DNA of 26,249 nucleotides, from NCBI GenBank assembly GCA_036008175.1, contig DASYOB010000030.1, positions 1 to 26,249 of the forward strand, written 5' to 3'. This document shows, in pieces, positions 16,255 through 24,286 of this stretch. The notes under the pieces were generated by a model, which had not been told where the DNA came from, made no database searches, and worked only from the letters and a program-made list of their open reading frames with translations. The DNA is from DATARH01 sp036008175. Lineage in GTDB: Bacteria > Pseudomonadota > Alphaproteobacteria > ATCC43930 > CGMCC-115725. The first letter of the stretch is position 1; each line of letters begins with the position of its first letter. The translations under genes were made by a program, and so were the position numbers.

Positions 16255-17337
16255 TTATCCGGCCGCCGGTTGAGTGCCGGCGCTCGGGGCGGGCGAGAGG
16301 AACTCGCGCGGGTCGACCGCGCGCTTCCCGCGCCGCAATTCGAAATGCAGCTGCGGCTCGCTGACCCCGCCGGTGGTGCCAACCTTGGCGATGACCTGGC
16401 CGCGATTGACCTTTTCGCCCTGCTTGACCAGCAGCTCCTCGCAATGCGCGTAGGCCGAAATAAAACCGCTCGGGTGCTTCACCAGCACGAGGTTGCCGTA
16501 GCCGCGCAGCTCGTTGCCGGCGTAGGCGACGACGCCGCCGTCGATCGCGGCAATCGGCGCGCCCTTCGGCGCGGCGATATTGATGCCGTCATTATGCGTG
16601 CCGCCGGCCGCTACGCCATAGGCCGCCAGGACGCGGCCGCGCACCGGCCATGGGTAGCGGCCGCCGTGGAGCGCGGCCGATGGCGCGGTATCCTCGGCGC
16701 GGGCCTCATCGGCGGCGCTCGGCTCGCGCGATGAACCCTGCGGCGGCGGGGAGAAGCTGGGCGGCGTCACGCGTGGCGGCGGATCCGGAAAGGCGATCGC
16801 CTTCGATGGCACTGCCGGCGGCGGATCGTCGAGCGAAATGATGTCGTGGATCGGCTGTGGCGTCGGCGCCGCGGCTGGCGCCGCGGCCACCGGCGTTGGC
16901 GCCAGCGGAACCGGTGCGGCTGCTATCGGCGGCGGAGTCGGCGGCGGTGCGACCGGTGGCGGCACCTCATACACCGTTTTTGGCGGCAAACTTGCCTGCT
17001 GCACCGGCCCCTCGACCGCGCCTGGGATCAAAAGATCCTGACCGATCTTGATCTTGTAGGGCGGCGCCAGATGGTTGGCCGCGATGATCGTCCGCTCCGG
17101 GACATGATAGGCATGGGCGAAGCCGCGCACCGACTGCCCCGGTCTCACGGTCAGGCGAACGTCGTGCCGCTGCGCCGGGATCGACGCCGCTTCCGGGCCA
17201 CCCGTCATGCCGCCTTTCAGATAGACCGGCGCCGGCTCGGACGGAATGCCCTCCGCGCAGGCCGCGACCAAACCGGCGAGTAGAATCGACGCCGCGGCGT
17301 GGGCAAGCCCGCGCCGGCTGATGATGCTTTCCCCCAT
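16255..17337 (-). CDS. nlpD: NlpD-like lipoprotein: LysM plus degenerate LytM (M23) domain, probable amidase activator
   Basis: The 360-residue product has a lipoprotein signal with lipobox VAAC (Cys27). A LysM peptidoglycan-binding domain follows at about 58-106, a long Pro/Ala linker to about 225, and a LytM domain at 228-347. Zinc ligands of active M23 peptidases are altered: the HxGxD site reads NDGIN (Asn249, Asn253) and the HxH site reads QLH (Gln329, His331); His298 remains. E. coli NlpD is similarly degenerate and shares YAGN-LRGYGNL, so this is probably an activator of cell-wall amidases in septum splitting. A strong AAGGAGG precedes the start. It lies just downstream of surE, as nlpD does near surE in E. 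coli. Confidence 0.85.
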   Translation of the reverse strand: MGESIISRRGLAHAAASILLAGLVAACAEGIPSEPAPVYLKGGMTGGPEAASIPAQRHDVRLTVRPGQSVRGFAHAYHVPERTIIAANHLAPPYKIKIGQDLLIPGAVEGPVQQASLPPKTVYEVPPPVAPPPTPPPIAAAPVPLAPTPVAAAPAAAPTPQPIHDIISLDDPPPAVPSKAIAFPDPPPRVTPPSFSPPPQGSSREPSAADEARAEDTAPSAALHGGRYPWPVRGRVLAAYGVAAGGTHNDGINIAAPKGAPIAAIDGGVVAYAGNELRGYGNLVLVKHPSGFISAYAHCEELLVKQGEKVNRGQVIAKVGTTGGVSEPQLHFELRRGKRAVDPREFLSPAPSAGTQPAAG

Positions 17338-17404
17338 TCCCCCCTCCTTGCCCGTCCCCCGACGCGCAAGAAAGCCTCTAGCAGCTGCAGTTTATGATGC
17401 CGCC

Positions 17405-17426
17405 CCGGCGCCGCGCCAAGCGCCGG
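17405..17426 (-). other. GC hairpin immediately after the surE stop
   Basis: On the minus strand CCGGCGC and GCGCCGG (17426-17420 with 17411-17405) form a 7-bp stem with an eight-base loop, starting directly after the surE TGA. No T-run follows, so it is a poor intrinsic terminator. It may mark the 3' border of surE or stabilise the mRNA before nlpD. Confidence 0.3.
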
Positions 17427-18209
17427 TCAGTCGAACACCTTCCGCAACGCGCCCAGCACCGGAATATTGGTCAAGTCGAGATAGATAGGCGTGATCGACA
17501 CCTTGTTTTCACTGAGCGCGGCGACATCGGTGCCGGGCTCGACCTTGCCAATCTCGCGAATCGGTCCGATCCAGTAATAGGGCCGACCGCGCGGATCGCG
17601 GCCTTCGGTCAGATTGTCGGCGATCGCGCGCTTGCCCTGACTCGTCACCGCAAAGCCGGCGGCCTCGTCCGTCGGCACCGCTGGGAAGTTGATGTTGAAC
17701 AGCGTGTGCTCCGGCCAGGGCAGACGCAGCAGGCGCCGGATCGCCTCCGGTGCGAAGGCTTCGCCGGTTTCCCAGGGGATCTCCTCACCGTCCCGGAAAT
17801 CCTGGCTCAGCGCGATCGCCGGGATGCCCAGCAAGGTGGCCTCCATCGCCGCCGCGACGGTGCCCGAATAGGTCAGATCCTCGCCGACATTGCTGCCGCC
17901 GTTGATGCCCGACAGCACGAGGTTCGGCGGATGCTCGCGCAACAAGCGCTTGATCGCGAGCAGCACGCAGTCGGTCGGGGTGCCGTCTACGGCGTAGCGG
18001 CGGTCGCCCAATTCGTTGAGGCGCAGCGGCCGCCGCGTCGTCAGCGAATGGCTGGCGCCGCTCTGCTCCTGCTCGGGCGCCACGACCCAGACGTCCTGCG
18101 ACAGCGCGCGGGCGATTTTCTCCAACAACCTGATGCCCGGCGACTCGATCCCGTCATCGTTGGAGACCAGAATCCGGCATTTGTCGGCGTCGATCGCTCC
18201 GTCAGCCAT
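17427..18209 (-). CDS. surE: 5'/3'-nucleotidase SurE
   Basis: SurE is a metal-dependent nucleotidase that removes phosphate from nucleoside monophosphates and contributes to stationary-phase survival. The 260-residue product has the metal site SNDDG (Asp18, Asp19), SGASHSLT with Ser50, DGTPTDCV (75-82), and SGINGGSNVGEDLTYSGTVA starting at residue 100 with Asn103. Its ATG at 18209 overlaps the serS stop by eight bases, so the two are co-translated. The pcm gene often found beside surE is missing; an NlpD-like gene comes next. Confidence 0.96.
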   Translation of the reverse strand: MADGAIDADKCRILVSNDDGIESPGIRLLEKIARALSQDVWVVAPEQEQSGASHSLTTRRPLRLNELGDRRYAVDGTPTDCVLLAIKRLLREHPPNLVLSGINGGSNVGEDLTYSGTVAAAMEATLLGIPAIALSQDFRDGEEIPWETGEAFAPEAIRRLLRLPWPEHTLFNINFPAVPTDEAAGFAVTSQGKRAIADNLTEGRDPRGRPYYWIGPIREIGKVEPGTDVAALSENKVSITPIYLDLTNIPVLGALRKVFD

Positions 18210-19479
18210 GCTCCCCGATCGCCTTCTGCCCGTGCATATAGGGTTGCAACGCCTCGGGGATCGCCACGGTGCCGTCGCCGCGCTGGAAGTTTTCGAGGAT
18301 CGCGATCATCGTGCGGCCGACCGCGAGACCGGAGCCGTTCAGCGTGTGCACCGGCCGGGTCCCCTTCCCGCCCGCCGGGCGGCAACGTGCCCGCATGCGC
18401 AGCGCCTGGAACGGCCCACAATTGGAGCAGCTGGAAATCTCGCGATAAGTGTTCTGGCCCGGCAGCCAGACTTCGAGATCGTAGGTCTTGCGCGCGGCAA
18501 AACCCATGTCGCCGCTGGACAAGAGCATGACCCGATAGGCGAGGCCGAGCCGCTTCAGCACCTCCTCGGCGCATTGGGTCATGCGCTCGTGCTCGGCTTC
18601 CGACTGCTCCGGCGTCGTGATCGACACCAGCTCCACTTTCTGGAACTGGTGCACGCGGATCATGCCGCGGGTGTCCTTCCCCGCCGCGCCCGCTTCGGAG
18701 CGGAAGCACGGCGTCCAGGCGGTGAAGCGCAGCGGCAGCGCCGCTTCGTCGAGGATCTCGCCGGCGACGAGGTTGGTCAGCGGCACCTCGGCGGTCGGGA
18801 TCAGCCACAGCCCGTCGGTGGTGCGGAACATGTCCTCGGCGGCTTTGGGCAATTGCCCGGTGCCATAGGCGATCTCGTCCCGCACCAGCAGCGGCGGCGC
18901 GATTTCGGTGTAGCCGAACTCGCTCGTATGCAGGTCGAGCATGAACTGCGCGATGGCGCGTTCCAGCCAAGCAAGCTCGCCCTTCAGAACGACAAACCGC
19001 GACCCCGACAATTTTGCGGCGGTGGCGAAATCCATCAGCCCGAGCTTTTCGCCGATTGCCTCGTGCGGCAGCGGCTCGAAATTGAAGCGCGGCGGCTCGC
19101 CGATCCGGCGCACCTCCTTGTTCGTGCTCTCGTCCGGACCGTCGGGCACCTCAGGCGCCGGCAGGTTCGGCAGCCCGGCCAGCAGATCGTCGATTTGCTT
19201 CCGCAACTCTGCCGCCTGCGCGCCGGTCGCGGCTTCGAGGTCCTTGCGTATATCGATTGATCGGATCAGTTCGTCGGTGCTTTCGCCCCGCTTTTTCGCA
19301 GCGCCGACCTCGCGCGAGAGCCGGTTGCGCTCTGCCTGCGACTCTTGGGCCTCGGTTTCAAGCCGCCGCCATTCCTTATCGAGCGCGAGCACCTGGTCGG
19401 CGCAAGGCGGCAAACCGCGGCGCTCCAGGCCGCGATCGAATTCCGCCGGGTTCTCCCGTATCCACCGCAAATCGTGCAT
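18202..19479 (-). CDS. serS: Seryl-tRNA synthetase
   Basis: SerRS charges tRNA-Ser with serine. The 425-residue product begins MHDLRWIRENPAEFDRGLERRG and has the N-terminal antiparallel coiled coil at about 30-100 (ETEAQESQAERNRLSREVGAAK) that grips the tRNA long arm. The class II core shows motif 2 (FRSEAGAAGKDTRGMIRVHQF) and motif 3 (GLAVGRTMIAILENFQ). The serine pocket region TAEVPLTNLVAGEIL is present. It overlaps surE by eight bases. It is separated from tatC by 123 bases that hold a palindromic repeat. Confidence 0.98.
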   Translation of the reverse strand: MHDLRWIRENPAEFDRGLERRGLPPCADQVLALDKEWRRLETEAQESQAERNRLSREVGAAKKRGESTDELIRSIDIRKDLEAATGAQAAELRKQIDDLLAGLPNLPAPEVPDGPDESTNKEVRRIGEPPRFNFEPLPHEAIGEKLGLMDFATAAKLSGSRFVVLKGELAWLERAIAQFMLDLHTSEFGYTEIAPPLLVRDEIAYGTGQLPKAAEDMFRTTDGLWLIPTAEVPLTNLVAGEILDEAALPLRFTAWTPCFRSEAGAAGKDTRGMIRVHQFQKVELVSITTPEQSEAEHERMTQCAEEVLKRLGLAYRVMLLSSGDMGFAARKTYDLEVWLPGQNTYREISSCSNCGPFQALRMRARCRPAGGKGTRPVHTLNGSGLAVGRTMIAILENFQRGDGTVAIPEALQPYMHGQKAIGEHG

Positions 19480-19503
19480 GGCCGTATATCTGATCGCGCT
19501 CGC

Positions 19504-19593
19504 TTGTCATTGCGAGGAGCGGAGCGACGAAGCAATCTCGTCGAAATCAAACAAATCTGCTGCGAGATTGCTTCGCGTTGCTCGCAATGACAA
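19504..19593. repeat. Palindromic intergenic repeat, family D (90 bp), between tatC and serS
   Basis: TTGTCATTGCGAG (19504-19516) and CTCGCAATGACAA (19581-19593) are exact inverted arms, and AGCAATCTCG (19531-19540) pairs with CGAGATTGCT (19563-19572). This repeat type is common in many bacteria and yields artefact peptides such as CEERSDEAIS. It fills most of the tatC-serS gap and would fold into a long hairpin in read-through mRNA. Confidence 0.92.
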
Positions 19594-19602
19594 CGAGGAT
19601 CG

Positions 19603-20436
19603 CTACTCGCCGGGCGCGGCCTTGCCGCCGCCGGCCAGCTCCGCCTCTTCCTCGGCCTCGCGCTTGGCTCGCGCCCTCTCGACCCAGCGGCAGGAGAGGA
19701 TCGAGAGCCCGTACAGCAGGATCAGCGGCACGGCGAGGCTGACCTGACTGATGATATCGGGCGGGGTCAGCACCGCGGCGACCCCGAACATGCCGACAAC
19801 GGCGTAGCGCCACTTCGAGACGAGCCCGGCGGAGGTAACGAGCCCGGCCCGGGCCATCAAGGTCAACAGCACCGGCAGCTGGAACGCGACCCCGAACGCG
19901 AACAGCAGGGTCATTACCAGCGAGAGGTATTCGTTGACCTTGGGTTCCGAGACGATCGGCAAGGAACCGTCGGTCCCCGGCGTCTCGAAGCTTATGAAAA
20001 ACCGGAACGCTGTCGGGATCACCACGAAATAGGCGAGCGCGGCGCCCAACAGGAACAGCACCGGGGTCGCACACAGATACGGTAGAAACGCCTTGCGCTC
20101 ACTCTTGTAGAGGCCCGGCGCGACGAACTTCCAAATCTGAATGGCGATAATCGGGAAAGCCAGACAGAGCGCCGCCCAGAACGACACCTTGACGTAGGTG
20201 AAAAACGCCTCGGTCAGGGCGGTGAAGATCATCTTGCGCCCTGGCTCGCCGGCATAGATCTCGGCCAGCGGATGCGCCAGGAAGCGGTAGATCGTCTCCT
20301 TGAACTGATAGCAAACGAGGAACGCCACGATCAGCGCTCCGAACGACCACATCAGCCGGTTGCGCAGCTCGATCAGGTGCTCGAGCAGCGGCATGCGGCC
20401 TTCTTCGAGTTCTTCCTCCTTGACGTCTTCGGCCAT
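19603..20436 (-). CDS. tatC: Sec-independent protein translocase subunit TatC
   Basis: TatC is the multi-spanning receptor of the twin-arginine export system in the inner membrane. The product is 277 residues from the ATG at 20436, with a charged N-terminus, then the hallmark MPLLEHLIELRNRLMW (15-30) and about six hydrophobic helices. The first periplasmic region holds LTEAFFTYVKVSFWAAL. Further helices include LCATPVLFLLGAALAYFVVIPTAF. An in-frame TTG at 20442 is an alternative start. tatB lies 9 bases upstream. The C-terminal tail is longer and more charged than in E. coli. Confidence 0.96.
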   Translation of the reverse strand: MAEDVKEEELEEGRMPLLEHLIELRNRLMWSFGALIVAFLVCYQFKETIYRFLAHPLAEIYAGEPGRKMIFTALTEAFFTYVKVSFWAALCLAFPIIAIQIWKFVAPGLYKSERKAFLPYLCATPVLFLLGAALAYFVVIPTAFRFFISFETPGTDGSLPIVSEPKVNEYLSLVMTLLFAFGVAFQLPVLLTLMARAGLVTSAGLVSKWRYAVVGMFGVAAVLTPPDIISQVSLAVPLILLYGLSILSCRWVERARAKREAEEEAELAGGGKAAPGE

Positions 20437-20445
20437 CGCCAATCA

Positions 20446-20970
20446 CTAAGCCTTGGGCGGCTCGGCTTCGCGCGCCGCGGCGGCCGGCTCACCAGATTCG
20501 TGCTGGACGGCCTCGTGTTCGCCCGTGTTGGCGGATGCCGGAGCCGGTTCCGGCGGCTGGCTGCCCTCGGGCACGGCAGGCCAAACGGGGCTCGGGTCCG
20601 ACGGCGCTTCGAGCGCCGGCGGCGGCTCCGGAGGCGGGAGCTCGGTCCCGGCCGGTGTCGTATCGAAGTGATCGGGGATATCGGGCGGCCGGATGCTCTC
20701 GGCGAGGCTGCCGTCCGGGTCGACCGTTTTCTCGATTTCCTTATGGATGTCGAATTCGGTCGCCTTCTTCAGCTCCTGCCGCATCTCGTCGAGCTCGGCC
20801 TCGCGGATCATCTGCTCGACGCTGCTCTGGAACTCGCGAGACAGGGTGCGCGCCTTGCGCACCCAGAACCCGGCGGTGCGCAGCGCACGCGGCAAATCCT
20901 TCGGGCCGATCACGACAAGCGCGACGACCCCGATCAGCAAAAGTTCAGGCCAGCCGATATCAAACAGCAT
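20446..20970 (-). CDS. tatB: Sec-independent protein translocase subunit TatB
   Basis: TatB helps TatC bind twin-arginine signal peptides. The 174-residue product has the expected layout: a short membrane helix at residues 7-22 (WPELLLIGVVALVVIG), the Pro hinge in GPKDLPRALR, an amphipathic helix to about 70 (FQSSVEQMIREAELDEMRQEL), then a Pro/Glu/Ala-rich disordered tail. The acidic residue in WPEL and the tail length point to TatB, not TatA. Its upstream neighbour scpB lies 187 bases away, and no tatA is found between them. Confidence 0.93.
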   Translation of the reverse strand: MLFDIGWPELLLIGVVALVVIGPKDLPRALRTAGFWVRKARTLSREFQSSVEQMIREAELDEMRQELKKATEFDIHKEIEKTVDPDGSLAESIRPPDIPDHFDTTPAGTELPPPEPPPALEAPSDPSPVWPAVPEGSQPPEPAPASANTGEHEAVQHESGEPAAAAREAEPPKA

Positions 20971-21157
20971 CGCAATCAGAGAACATCAAGGGTCCAGACA
21001 TCGCGGAGGCGCGCGATAATCTCAGAAAGGCACCGGAGCGGCAATCGCACCCGCCTCCAGGGGCGCCGCCCCTTCTCACGCAGCTTTCTGATGCAAATGT
21101 GATCGCGATCGCGGGGCGGCCAATCCCCTCGCGGCAATAATTCCGCCGATCCGCGCT

Positions 21158-21745
21158 TCAATCCTCGGTATCGGTATCCTGCTCAACCAGTTCGGTGGCG
21201 TCGCCCAGCTCCACCGGGCCGATATCGAGGAGACCGGCAGCGCGCAACTCGTCGATCCCCGGCAGCTCATTGAGGCTGTCGAGCCCGAAATGGGCGAGAA
21301 AGGCCGGGGTCGTCGCCCAGGTCAGCGGCCGGCCCGGGCTGTCGCGGCGGCCCTTCGGCCGCACCCACCCCGCTTCCAGCAGCCGGTCCAAGGTGCCGCG
21401 CGCCAGCGCGACGCCCCGGATCGCCTCGATCTCGGCGCGGGTCACCGGCTGGTGATAGGCGATGATCGCCAGCGTCTCGACCGCCGCGCGCGACAATTTG
21501 CGCGACACGGTTCGCTCGCTGCGCAGGTTCGGCGCGAGATCCGGCGCGGTGCGAAAGGTCCAGCCGCCGGCGAGGCGAACGATGTTCACACCGCGCTCGG
21601 CATAGCTCTCGCCGAGCTCGCGCAGCAGTGCCGCGACGTCGGCTTCGTCGCCGAGACGCAGCGCCAGCTCCTCTTCGGACAACGGCTCCGGCGCGGCAAA
21701 CAGCAGCGCTTCCACGAGACGAAGCTGCTCGCTCCGCTCGGTCAT
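21158..21745 (-). CDS. scpB: Segregation and condensation protein ScpB
   Basis: ScpB dimers are kite subunits of the SMC-ScpAB condensin that organises and segregates chromosomes. The 195-residue product has two winged-helix domains. Diagnostic segments are LVEALLFAAPEPLSEEELA, VRLAGGWTFRTAPDLAP, LSRAAVETLAIIAYHQPVTRAEIE, and IRGVALARGTLDRLLEAGWV, with GRPLTWATTPAFLAHFGL near the end. The ATG overlaps the scpA stop by four bases. The acidic C-terminal tail is a common variation. Confidence 0.96.
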   Translation of the reverse strand: MTERSEQLRLVEALLFAAPEPLSEEELALRLGDEADVAALLRELGESYAERGVNIVRLAGGWTFRTAPDLAPNLRSERTVSRKLSRAAVETLAIIAYHQPVTRAEIEAIRGVALARGTLDRLLEAGWVRPKGRRDSPGRPLTWATTPAFLAHFGLDSLNELPGIDELRAAGLLDIGPVELGDATELVEQDTDTED

Positions 21746-22533
21746 GGCTTGATCGGGTCGGAGCGGGCGCCGGGGCTGCGCAGATACAGCGGCCCGAAGA
21801 CCCGATCCTGGCGCAATTCGACCCGCCCGTCGCGCGCCAGCTCAAGCGTCGCGGCGAAGGTCGAGGCCAAAACCGAGCGGCGGAACACCCCGCCGCGCAG
21901 CTCTTCCGGCAGAAAGCCCGCCAGCTCGCGCCATTCCGGCACGTGGCCGAGGAATTGCGCGAGATGGCGCAGCGCTTCGTCGAGCGAATGAAACGCCGGC
22001 TCGGGGATCCGCAGGATTTGCGCGTGCTGGCGGCGATGCCCCTCGCCATAGGCGGTCAGCAGCTCATAGAGCGTGAGCTCGTAGATCGGCCGGTTGACCA
22101 CCGGCAGCCCTTCCGGCGCGCCGCGCAGAAACACCTCGCGGCCGAGCTGCGGCCGGGCCATCAGCTCGCCGCCGGCGCGCTGCATCGCCGCCAAAATCTG
22201 CAGGCGGTGGCTCAATGCGGCAGCCAGCTCGACACCGCTCGGTCCGTCATCCTCGGCCGGCGGCTCCGGCAGCAGCAGCCGCGATTTGAGGTAGGCGAGC
22301 CAGGCCGCCATGACCAGGTAATCGGCTGCGATCTCCAGCCGCAGCCGGCGCTGCGCGGCGATGAAGGCCAAATACTGGTCGGCCAACGCAAGGATCGAGA
22401 TGCGCGCGAGATCGACCTTCTGCTCGCGCGCCAGGGTCAGCAACAGATCGATCGGCCCCTCGTAGCCGTCGAGGTCGAGCACCAGCGCCGGCTCGTCCTC
22501 CTGCCGCTGCCGCGGCTCGTCCGCCCAGCTCAT
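21742..22533 (-). CDS. scpA: Segregation and condensation protein ScpA
   Basis: ScpA is the kleisin that bridges SMC heads and binds ScpB. The 263-residue product has the N-terminal kleisin signature DGYEGPIDLLLTLAREQKVD (about residues 22-41), followed by LADQYLAFI and LRLEIAADYLVMAAWLAYLKSRLLLP. The C-terminal winged helix (FAATLELARDGRVELRQDRVFG) binds the SMC head. It overlaps scpB by four bases downstream and the M50 protease gene by four bases upstream. Confidence 0.95.
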   Translation of the reverse strand: MSWADEPRQRQEDEPALVLDLDGYEGPIDLLLTLAREQKVDLARISILALADQYLAFIAAQRRLRLEIAADYLVMAAWLAYLKSRLLLPEPPAEDDGPSGVELAAALSHRLQILAAMQRAGGELMARPQLGREVFLRGAPEGLPVVNRPIYELTLYELLTAYGEGHRRQHAQILRIPEPAFHSLDEALRHLAQFLGHVPEWRELAGFLPEELRGGVFRRSVLASTFAATLELARDGRVELRQDRVFGPLYLRSPGARSDPIKP

Positions 22534-23225
22534 TGCGCCTGCCCGGTAATGGTCAGCACGAACCGGATCAGCGCTTGCGCCGGTACCCCGATCAGCCAGC
22601 CGAAGAGGTTGAAGCCGAGCGCGCTATCCGCTCCGGCATAGGCGAGGATGAACAGCAGCATCAGGATCAGCATGCCATAAGGTTCGAGCCGGGCCAGCGG
22701 CGCTGCCAGAAAGCGCGGCAGGATGCCGACCGCGACGCGGCCGCCATCGAGCGGCGGCAATGGCAGCATGTTGAAGACGCACAGCACGGCATTGATCTGG
22801 ATCGAGTTTACCAGATTGCGCGCCAGCCAATCGGCGGCCGAGGCCGGGGTCAAATCGACCGCGTAGAACAGCAGCGCCGAGGCGATCGCCAGCAGCACAT
22901 TGGTCCCCGGCCCGGCGAGCGCCACGAAAACCATATCGCGGCGAGGGTGGTTCAGTCGGCGGAAATCGACCGGCACCGGTTTCGCGTAGCCGAACAGAAA
23001 ATGCGTGGTGACCAGCAACAGGGCCGGCAGCACCACGGTGCCGAACGGGTCGATATGCTTCAGCGGGTTGAAGGTCACGCGGCCGGCGCGCCAGGCCGTA
23101 TCGTCGCCGAAGGCATGGGCGACAAAGCCGTGCGCCGCCTCGTGAAACGTGACGGCGAAGATGATCGGCAGCACCCAGGTGGTCGCCTCGCGCAGTATCG
23201 CCACCCAATGTGCGGTGGCATTCAT
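22530..23225 (-). CDS. M50-family (site-2-type) membrane zinc protease
   Basis: This 231-residue membrane protein has the zinc motif HEAAH (His28, Glu29, His32) in its first hydrophobic segment. The second metal motif is FNMLPLPPLDGGR, with Asp160, in a later helix. NPLKHIDPFGTVVLPALL and ALAGPGTNVLLAIASALL are typical of the compact site-2 protease group without PDZ domains. Such proteases cut membrane proteins within the bilayer; the substrate is unknown. It lies between nagZ and scpA with four-base overlaps on both sides, so it is co-translated with cell-wall and chromosome genes. Confidence 0.93.
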   Translation of the reverse strand: MNATAHWVAILREATTWVLPIIFAVTFHEAAHGFVAHAFGDDTAWRAGRVTFNPLKHIDPFGTVVLPALLLVTTHFLFGYAKPVPVDFRRLNHPRRDMVFVALAGPGTNVLLAIASALLFYAVDLTPASAADWLARNLVNSIQINAVLCVFNMLPLPPLDGGRVAVGILPRFLAAPLARLEPYGMLILMLLFILAYAGADSALGFNLFGWLIGVPAQALIRFVLTITGQAQ

Positions 23226-24286
23226 GCGTTTGGCGAAGCCTGGTTTTCTGTCGCGCGCGCCGTTCCTCCGATCAGCTCGCCGAACCGCGCTGCCGCCGCT
23301 TTCGGATCGAATTCCTGGCGCGAGCGCCGGCGCAATTTCTCAGCCCGGGCGATACGGCCTTGTGTAGCCGCCGTGATCGGCGGGGCAACCTCGGCGATAT
23401 CGACCATCTCCGCGAGCACGCCGGTGCAATGCAGGGCGAGGTCGCAGCCGGCATCGAGCGCGCGGCGAGTGCGTTCGGCCAGCGAGCCGTCGAGCGCTCC
23501 CATCGAGATGTCATCGGATATCAGCACGCCGTCGAACCCGATCTCGCCGCGAACCATGTCGCCGATCACACGTTGGGAAAACGTCGCCGGCGCGCTGTCG
23601 TCTATCGCCATGTAGACGATATGGGCGGTCATCGCCCACGGCATCGCCGAAAGCGTGCGAAACGGTGCGAAATCCCACTGCGCCAATTCCGCGCGGCTCG
23701 CCTCCACTCGCGGCAGGGCGCGGTGGCTGTCGACGCGAGCGCGGCCGTGACCGGGGATATGCTTGATGATTGGCAGCACCCCGCCGGCGAGCAGCCCCTC
23801 GCACACGGCATGGCCTAGCCGGGCAACTCGCGCCGGCTCGCTGCCGTAGGCGCGGTCGCCGATCACCGCGTCGGCGTCGGCCGCGGGCAGGTCGAGCACC
23901 GGTGCGGCATCGACGGTGACGCCGACCTCCGCCAAATCCTCGGCGATCAATCGCATGCCAAGGCGCGCCGCTTCCTCCGCCAGCGGGTCCGGCAACGCGG
24001 CGATTTGCGCCGCCGACGGGTAGGCGCGCCACTGCGGCGGCCGCAATCGCGCAACCCTGCCGCCTTCCTGGTCGATCAGCACCGGCGCGTCATCGCGGCC
24101 AACACAGGCTCGCATCTCGGCGACCAGCGCCCGCACCTGGTCGCGATCGACGCAGTTGCGCCGGAACAGGACAAAGCCGAGCGGGTCCGCCTCGGCGAAA
24201 AAGCGCCTCTCTTCGGGCGTCAGCCGCTCGCCGGCGCAACCGAGAATGACGGCGCGCGGCCTCTCTCCCCTCGCCTCATCGGACAA
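23222..24286 (-). CDS. nagZ: Beta-N-acetylhexosaminidase NagZ (GH3)
   Basis: NagZ is a cytosolic glycoside hydrolase that removes GlcNAc from anhydro-muropeptides during peptidoglycan recycling. The 354-residue product has a GH3 TIM barrel with VLIDQEGGRVARL (69-81), PVLDL, and the NagZ signature KHIPGHG (175-181). The mobile loop VDSH (185-188) supplies the general acid/base pair, and ISDD (256-259) the likely nucleophile Asp258. The only plausible start is a TTG at 24286, which overlaps the preceding gene by 11 bases; the nearby ATG at 24279 is out of frame. The weak start implies coupling. Confidence 0.95.
   Translation of the reverse strand: MSDEARGERPRAVILGCAGERLTPEERRFFAEADPLGFVLFRRNCVDRDQVRALVAEMRACVGRDDAPVLIDQEGGRVARLRPPQWRAYPSAAQIAALPDPLAEEAARLGMRLIAEDLAEVGVTVDAAPVLDLPAADADAVIGDRAYGSEPARVARLGHAVCEGLLAGGVLPIIKHIPGHGRARVDSHRALPRVEASRAELAQWDFAPFRTLSAMPWAMTAHIVYMAIDDSAPATFSQRVIGDMVRGEIGFDGVLISDDISMGALDGSLAERTRRALDAGCDLALHCTGVLAEMVDIAEVAPPITAATQGRIARAEKLRRRSRQEFDPKAAAARFGELIGGTARATENQASPNA

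Noticed and set aside
19604..19747. Peptide CEERSDEAIS and neighbours in a plus-strand frame
   Set aside because: A known artefact of translating the family D palindromic repeat; the rest is antisense to tatC.
20976..21161. 61-codon minus-strand frame in the scpB-tatB gap, considered as a tatA remnant
   Set aside because: It is Arg-rich and hydrophilic, has no membrane helix or hinge, and overlaps the end of scpB.
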